Origin: Paratrimastix pyriformis
Lineage: Eukaryota > Preaxostyla > Paratrimastigidae
Assembly (NCBI GenBank): GCA_027972325.1
Contig: JAPMOS010000367.1
Coordinates: forward strand, 1-23,219
Reading direction: 5' to 3'
DNA: 23,219 nt
The position numbers and the translations under genes were made by a program. Within the stretch, counting starts at the first letter, position 1. Each line of letters starts with the position of its first letter. The notes under the pieces were generated by a model that ran no database searches, was not told where the DNA came from, and was given only the letters and a program-made list of their open reading frames with translations. Shown in pieces: positions 18,592-23,219 of this stretch.

Positions 18592-19533
18592 GTGAGGCAG
18601 CCCGGCAGCTCATCGCTCACTCGGTCGAGAGCAAGACTCAGAGAAACTACGATACGGCCGTTGCCCAGTTTGCTGCCTACTTGGGAAAAAATGAGCGGGA
18701 GATCTTGCAAGCGACGGACACAGACCTGGCAAACTTCCTCGCGGAAGGTAGCAAGAAATGGGCGCCCAGCACCGCGATGAAAAGAGATCCGCCATTGCTC
18801 GCTACTTCCTCCTCCACGGGAGGCCTGATCCAGGCACCTCAGCCACAGTGAAGGCCGTTTTGACGGGGATGGAGAAGACAAAGCCAGTGTCAGTCAGGAA
18901 GGGAACCTTCGACACGGACCTCATCTGGCGCCATCTCAGATCACTTGGGACAAATTCCAAGCTGGACCATCGCGACCTTCTGGGAAAAATTGTCCTGTTG
19001 GGCGAGGCCCTCGGACTGAGAGCGGCGGACCTCAACACCGCACGGTTGGAGGACCTTCGCCTCATTGATGGCGACCACATGTGCGAACTCAAAGTCCTGC
19101 CCAAGGAAAGGAGAAAGAAGGAATGGGTCATGCAAAAAATGGGAGGAAACGAGGCTGACCCACTGCTCTGTTTTCACTGCGCGGTGATTGAATTGAATGA
19201 CCGCCGTCCAGAGCGGTGCACCCCAGCTCTGATGTGGAAGCTCAAGAATGGGGAAAAATGCACAACAACATGGTTGTTGTCTTGGCAACAAGCGGCTGAT
19301 GCTGGCCGCAGGCTTTGGGCAAAGAGTGGGGCCCGCACTCTGTCAGGGCCGCTGCGGCCTCGAAGGCAGCGTCGACTGGGCTTGACGGGCTGGCTGTGTC
19401 TGCACAGTTTCGGTGGTCGCGCAAGGGTGCGACACTCACCAAACATTATCTCCACCAGTCGGTTGGCACTGCAAAGGCTTTGGCTTCGGCAGTTTTCGGG
19501 CCGGCAGATGCTGCCGGGCTCGATCGAGAATAG
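18592..19533 (+). pseudogene. Tyrosine recombinase of element C (fossil)
   Basis: This region directly follows, and slightly overlaps, the end of the pol frame. The N-terminal core-binding part reads HSVESKTQRNYDTAVAQFAA and TDTDLANFLAEG. The catalytic part has the first Arg in LGLRAADLNTARLEDL, then LKVLPKERRKKEWVMQ, the His-x-x-Arg box HSVRAAAASKAA at about 19336, and the nucleophile region WSRKGATLTKHYLHQSVG with Tyr at about 19447. In DIRS elements this enzyme inserts the circular DNA intermediate, replacing an integrase. It is broken in a few places. Confidence 0.88.
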
Positions 19534-19569
19534 AATGAGGACCCAGGTCGGCATTTCCTTTCAATTGTC

Positions 19570-19660
19570 ATGAGCACAGCCCCCCTTACCGATGAGTAGC
19601 TCTCATTCTTCCTACTTTGGACGGAAGATGGATGAGCTACAAAGGGGGGCTGTGCTCATC
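19570..19660 (+). repeat. Internal complementary region (ICR) of element C
   Basis: The first part (19570 to about 19628) is the inverse of the left outer end at 14916-14972, and the second (about 19629-19660, TGGATGAGCTACAAAGG onward) is the inverse of the right outer end at about 20502-20532. Both share the block CATGAGCACAGCCCCC. In DIRS-1 such a region templates completion of the ends and joins them into a circle. Only a base or two and some homopolymer length separate it from the ends. Confidence 0.88.
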
Positions 19661-19859
19661 GCTCCCACCCTCCACCGCAATGTGATGTCGACCAGGTCCT
19701 CTTTGGCTCCAGCCTTGTTGTCGTGTATTTTGCTGACACCAAGGCTGATAGTTTTCGCACGCAACTCCATGGGAGTAGTGCGGTCAAGTTCGATGATCTC
19801 GGGGTGCTATGAGCACCGGGAGGTCTCATCTTTCACTTTGTTTCCCTCTCTTCGCTGTC
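19661..19859 (-). other. Unassigned 0.2-kb segment between ICR and right-end module of C
   Basis: D1 has unrelated sequence at the corresponding place. On the minus strand a frame is open for about 65 codons from about 19812 (for example RTTPMELRAKTISLGVSKIH), running into the ICR. I do not recognise it and cannot say whether it is coding. Confidence 0.3.
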
Positions 19860-20532
19860 CCTTTTTCCTTTGTCTTCCTCGTGCCTGGCCCTTTGTCTTT
19901 CCCCGCAGAGCGCATCGCGGGCAACAAGGCGGCCGCGGCTCTGTTCAAGGCGGCCAACTTGGGCGTCCCCTCCCTGGCGGGCCGCAAGCACCAACGCGGT
20001 TTCTTCCAGCGTGGTCGCGGCTCGGCTCCTGCGTCCGGCTTCTCTTCCGGCGGCCAGCACCAGCCCTCTTCTGGTTTCTCTGGCCGTCCTTACCGGTTCG
20101 CGCGCTTCAGGGGCGGTTTCTCCCGGCCCGGGCCTGCTGCGGGGGCGCCTCCAGCGGCCTCCACTCCTGCGCCGCAGCGGCAGCAGAAGTTCCAGCGGCC
20201 GCGCCGCTAAGCCATTGGAGGTGGTTTTTCCTTTTGTGACCTCGTTCTGGCTTTTTTCCTCTCTTCTTCTTAACTTCGTGCTGGATTTTCGCGTGGTAGG
20301 TCTTCTCACCTCAACCTCGCGGTCCTTTCCGTGGTCTTTCCTTCTTTGCTGACTTTTTCCTACTTATATGTTAGTTCCCCACCCTTCCCATCCCATTTTG
20401 GATTGGATTCGACTCGAAACGACGGGGTGATGTGGACTATTTTCAGTTTTATTTTATTATTATTATTCTTTGAATGTCGGGTGAATACGGAGACTAGTCA
20501 TGAGCACAGCCCCCCCCTTTGTAGCTCATCCA
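19860..20532 (+). repeat. Right-end module of element C, direct duplicate of 2332-3006
   Basis: It holds the same pyrimidine tract and CCCCGCAG, the same basic RG/GF-rich gag C-terminus ending QRQQKFQRPRR (stop at about 20210), the same pyrimidine-rich tail, the inverted terminal repeat (20416-20503) and the right outer extension to CTCATCCA. A gag-like C-terminus lying after the recombinase and the ICR is out of the usual DIRS order. In D1 it follows a gag-like N-terminal region, so C may have acquired this end from a D1-type element. Confidence 0.8.
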
Positions 20533-21056
20533 TCCGCAGGTCTGGATCAATGAGGCGTAAGGCACTCACTGGTGGTGCAACTGCAGGATCGGCCTTGCCT
20601 TGGTCTCGAAAGTTGGGAAACGCGCGGCCGACGTGAACAACGCGAGCGAATTCCTCTTGTGTCGGTGCTTCGTGTTGAAGACGATTGAATTGCAGCCCCA
20701 GCATCTGCAAAGTCTGTGCTTCTCTTTCTGGTAAGGTTGGAGGAGTCACCACCTTTTGTAGGGGCCTCCTTCGCAAAGATGTCCGGTAACTTGGCCGTTG
20801 GTTTGAAATAGATCTGTTGGAGAGTATCGAAGTAGTATTGTCCGACTTCCTCTTGATCTTGATCGCTTTCACCTTCTTTTCTTCAGGATTTGTTGCACCC
20901 AACAGAGAGCTGTCACCCTCCGCTCCAGTGTCGCCTTCAGGGTCAGGAGGTTGGGTTTGGGGGCCAGGGTTGGCCGGATGTTCAGGGTCAAGGGCGGGCC
21001 CCTGTTGCTGCTGGGTCTGTTGTTGTGGTGTTGCTTGTTGATCTGCTTGATCCATT
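20533..21056 (-). pseudogene. Start of gag-like ORF1 of DIRS element B, split by element C (fossil)
   Basis: The minus-strand frame begins MDQADQQATPQQQTQQQQG, a Gln-rich start like that of element C. It continues with a Pro-rich and acidic stretch (QPPDPEGDTGAEGDSSLLG), a basic stretch (KKVKAIKIKRK) and a helical part (TLPEREAQTLQMLGLQFNRL and EEFARVVHVGRAFPNF), up to the insertion point of C. The remainder of B lies at 14915 and below, in the same orientation. The 5' end of B is presumably between 21057 and 21276. Confidence 0.6.
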
Positions 21057-21276
21057 CTTTGCCCAATAGGGATGCGTCTTGAAGCGTGCGAAACGCAAAG
21101 GGCAGGGTACACTATCCGTGTCAGCTGACATGGAATTTCTTTCTATTTGTGGTCAGTGCCGCTTTTGCGTTGCCTGACGTGATGTCTATTTTCCTGGGGT
21201 TTGGGAAGATGAAGGTCGTCGAGATTGATTACTCGTTCGCCGAGGCTCCGAGGCTGAACTCTTGCCTCCATCGTCA
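21057..21276. other. Junction region between DIRS element B and the LINE fragment
   Basis: No gene is seen. It should contain the 5' end of element B and the broken 3' edge of the LINE. A perfect 10-base palindrome, GTCAGCTGAC, lies at 21120-21129. I find no inverted terminal repeat of the D1/C type here, so B belongs to a different DIRS family. Confidence 0.4.
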
Positions 21277-22036
21277 TCATTTTCGCCAATTCCCCAAAGT
21301 CCTTCGGGTTATTTTCATTCTATCTTGATATTCTTCAATCTGTCGCCCCGTCTCCTCATTCCTTTCTGATCTACCTCCAGGTAACTTGATCTTTTCAATT
21401 TCAACCGATTGCCGGTATCCTCTGGCAATTTTCCTAAAATCCACAAAAATAGGTGATCCGACAATGCATTCCACTCCACCTCTTCATTCCTGAAGATCTG
21501 CATTTTAATGAACAGCTCCAGCTACTTCTTCACAACCCAACACCGCGTCAATTTTATTTTCATGCACCACTCCTTCTCTCACTTCCTTCTTGTTACAGCC
21601 TCCTCAAGGCCAACCAGCGCGCTTAAATCCACGAGATCTAACCCTTCAGCCTCTGCACTTCCTTCACCATTGCATTCCCGTCCATCCCAACACAATGACC
21701 TCTCCCTCCTCCTTTAATTTACCGATAATCCTTTTCCCTCAAACTCCACCTTCCTTTTCATCTCAGCTTCACTGCTATCTACCGGATAATACATATTTAC
21801 ATCCATTATCCCTCACATTCATTCTCCACCACCTTCCAATTCTTTCTTCCACCACCCTTTCCGTTTGCATTCCGAACGCATGCTCCATAAGAAACAAAAC
21901 TCCGAGCAAAAGCGACGTCTTCACAACGTGAAGCTTTGTTTCTTGGAGCATAATCACGTCCGCCCACTATCTTCGTATCATTTTCACGTTTTGCCTCTTC
22001 TCGAGCATTCCTAATCCCCGGCAATTCCAAGACATT
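21277..22036 (-). pseudogene. LINE ORF2 apurinic/apyrimidinic endonuclease domain, broken
   Basis: From ATG at 22036-22034 the minus strand reads MSWNCRGLGMLEKRQNVK, then after a stop WADVIMLQETKLHVVKTSLL. These are the N-terminal Asn motif and the metal-binding QET motif of LINE endonucleases. Further on are a VIVLG...GNA segment near 21690, at the place of the GDFNA motif, an NKID segment near 21550, and the terminal EWNALSDHL motif near 21460. A charged stretch then leads to a stop at 21277, before any reverse transcriptase. Several stops and frameshifts are present. The first motif's WNCRGLG form is common in L1-type elements, but the clade cannot be fixed without a reverse transcriptase. 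Confidence 0.82.
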
Positions 22037-22265
22037 ACCCGAAATAAATTCCCTCTTTTTCCTCCAGCCCCATCACGAGGGCCGTTTTCTCTATCTTCAC
22101 TCTTTCCGTCACCCCCACAATTCTCTCCGCCATCATTTCATTCATTATTGCCTTCTTCGTATCAGCGTCTAGCCGCCGACCCCGTTTTTTAGTACAAAAC
22201 TCTTTGCCCTTCTTCAGTCCTTGAAGGGGCTTATTCCAACCCTCATTTCTCCCTTGCTGGATCAT
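22036..22265 (-). pseudogene. C-terminal piece of the LINE upstream ORF, basic
   Basis: The frame includes a basic cluster (LKKGKEFCTKKRGRRLDADT) and a charged helical part, then stops with TAA at 22038-22036, exactly overlapping the ATG of the endonuclease ORF. It is not in frame with the protease piece just upstream, so at least one indel lies between them. A basic tail next to the ORF2 start would suit nucleic-acid binding by an ORF1-type protein. Confidence 0.5.
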
Positions 22266-22275
22266 CCCCTACTAA

Positions 22276-23219
22276 CTATGTTCTTCCTTCGCTTCTCCCA
22301 ACCTCTAATTTTTCGAGACCCTTCCCCCCAAAAGCGACACTTGCACTCGCATTCAGGCCCACTCTTCCGCCGGCCCACAAAATGATTTCTCCATTTTCGT
22401 ACATGACATACCATTTTCGAATAAACAAAAATATCCCCTTGTCCCATCTCCTCTCTTGTTGTTGGGGCACATAATGAGTCCATTCACTCCCCCTCAATCT
22501 TCTTTGACAAACCCAATGTCGAGGTTTCCCTTTCCTCCTACCTAAGAAGCTCATGAAGGCAACCGGAAGATACCTTTCCCCACCAATTCTTATCTCATCC
22601 GCCACAACTTCCACGCCCCTTGACCTACATACTTATTGCGAACAACCTCAATCAAAACAAAATCCTCCGCCTCCACAATCATGCTAGATCTTTCATGACT
22701 TGTATTTTTCTCACAAATGGGACAATTCACTTCAATCCGCTCAATCTTTTCCAATTCGTTTATCATCTCACTCATCCGATTCCCCTGCCCAGGCTGCTTG
22801 AAGACACACTCTCTAGCACCCTAGGATGCTCCACCACAGCACCCTACCCCCAGCTTGAGATCCCAGACAACGATCCATCCTAGCCAGGCCTACTGTCGTC
22901 CTCCTCCCCAGCATATATGTCCAGCATCTTTATAAGTGCTTCCCCAGCCTCGCCGTCATGGTATTCATCAAATTTACAAGCAACATCCTCAAACCTTATT
23001 CTGAGTCGACCAATCAATCCTCCCTTTCGAATAGTATCAAAGCCTCAAACCACTATCAACTATCACTTCTGCTGCTTGAATTGCAGCAGTGATATAGCAA
23101 CGATGGCCGGTGGAATTAGTTATCCCACAGTACCCAGGCTCCATGACGCCAGCCCCCTCTATTCTTCCCATCCTCGCTCTGACCAGCTCCGCCTGCACTC
23201 CAACACAAATCCATCCATA
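22276..23219 (-). pseudogene. Ubiquitin-specific protease (peptidase C19)-like domain, upstream ORF of the LINE, broken
   Basis: USPs are cysteine proteases that remove ubiquitin. The Cys box reads YCGITNSTGHRCYITAAIQ, with Cys at 23099-23097; it fits the family pattern G-L-x-N-x-G-x-T-C-Y-x-N-(A/S)-x-(L/I)-Q. A second segment, FDEYHDGEAGEALIKMLDIY near 22950, fits the family's acidic EFL-type helix. CPICEKNTSHERSS near 22700 gives half of the zinc-ribbon cysteines, and EDFVLIEVVRNK resembles the strand that follows it. The His box is YLPVAFMSFLG, then RHWVCQRR (His at 22518-22516), followed by KWYVMYENGEI as the final Asn/Asp box. Spacing is close to a compact USP. At least two frame changes and several stops interrupt it. 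A retroposed host USP pseudogene lying next to a LINE is the alternative. Confidence 0.68.

Larger units (their letters stand above)
14916..20532 (+). mobile_element. DIRS1-like retrotransposon C, architecture complete, coding broken (fossil)
   Basis: All structural parts of a DIRS element are present in order: left end and inverted terminal repeat (14916-15052), gag-like region (from 15140), reverse transcriptase, RNase H and methylase-like domain (about 16690-18590), tyrosine recombinase (18590-19530), internal complementary region (19570-19660), right-end module and inverted terminal repeat (19860-20532). The ends are fixed within about three bases by the internal complementary region, which is the reverse complement of the two outer ends joined. 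There is no target-site duplication, as expected for recombinase-mediated insertion. It lies inside the gag-like region of element B. About half a dozen breaks affect the coding parts. Near-identity of the right end to D1 implies a young insertion. Confidence 0.87.
21277..23219 (-). mobile_element. Degraded LINE with a USP-like protease region and an AP endonuclease ORF2
   Basis: On the minus strand this fragment holds a ubiquitin-specific-protease-like domain (23219 to about 22280), a Lys-rich tail (22265-22036) and an apurinic endonuclease (22036 to about 21280). It enters from beyond the right edge of the window. It ends soon after the endonuclease, with no reverse transcriptase seen, so its 3' part is missing. 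The sequence is more AT-rich than the rest of the window. Several frameshifts and stops separate the motifs, so this copy is dead. The link between protease and endonuclease rests on common strand, order, the absence of any boundary between them and the TAATG overlap. Confidence 0.7.

Noticed and set aside
17001-18851. A 616-residue plus-strand frame as its own gene
   Set aside because: It mostly overlaps the pol frame of element C in another phase; only its last part corresponds to the recombinase start.
15140-19530. LTR retrotransposon (Ty3 or Copia type) instead of DIRS
   Set aside because: There is a tyrosine recombinase rather than a DDE integrase, no protease, inverted rather than direct terminal repeats, and an ICR.
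1-23219. CRISPR array, tRNA, rRNA or bacterial operon
   Set aside because: The repeats are not spaced like CRISPR, no RNA gene fold was recognised, and the gene content is eukaryotic retroelement.

Overview
This window is a nest of transposable elements from a eukaryotic genome. I see no host gene, tRNA, rRNA or CRISPR array that I can support. The species cannot be named. DIRS-order (tyrosine-recombinase) retrotransposons together with LINE-type elements occur in many animals, fungi and algae. Most of the window is GC-rich and full of minisatellites; from about 20.5 kb onward it becomes more AT-rich.

Layout. Positions 1-3006 hold the 3' part of a plus-strand DIRS-like element (called D1), with an arginine/serine-rich gag-like region and an inverted terminal repeat. 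It ends inside a minus-strand RNase H fragment (3007-3560) of an older DIRS-like element (A). From 3.6 to 7.0 kb there is mostly non-coding repeat DNA: an 81/93-bp minisatellite, a 50-bp perfect inverted repeat 1.7 kb apart with a third partial copy forming a hairpin, a degenerate repeat array, a tiny (CA)n-tailed retroposon with a target-site duplication, and a 160-176-bp minisatellite. From 7014 to 9995 two copies of one (CAA)n-tailed, single-ORF retroposon are nested in opposite orientation, each with its own perfect target-site duplication (11 bp and 10 bp). The outer copy sits in the recombinase region of a minus-strand DIRS element (B), whose recombinase, methylase-like, RNase H and reverse transcriptase regions run from about 9.99 to 12.9 kb and whose upstream region reaches 14.9 kb. 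At 14916-20532 a further, plus-strand DIRS element (C) is inserted into B. C has the full architecture: left end, gag-like region, RT, RNase H, methylase-like domain, tyrosine recombinase, internal complementary region (ICR) and right end. B resumes at 20533-21056 with the start of its gag-like ORF. All DIRS copies have broken reading frames and are treated here as fossils.

The last 2 kb (21277-23219, minus strand) is a degraded non-LTR (LINE) element. Upstream of an apurinic-endonuclease ORF2 it carries what reads as a ubiquitin-specific protease (peptidase C19) domain with recognisable Cys, zinc-ribbon, His and Asn/Asp boxes. The upstream ORF and ORF2 overlap as TAATG. A LINE carrying a deubiquitinase is the most unusual signal in the window.

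How it fits together: the ICR at 19570-19660 is the reverse complement of C's two outer ends joined, as expected for DIRS replication through a circle. The nesting gives an order of events: element A before D1, element B before both C and the outer retroposon, and the outer retroposon before the inner one. D1 and C share a nearly identical 0.67-kb right end, so they are recent and related.
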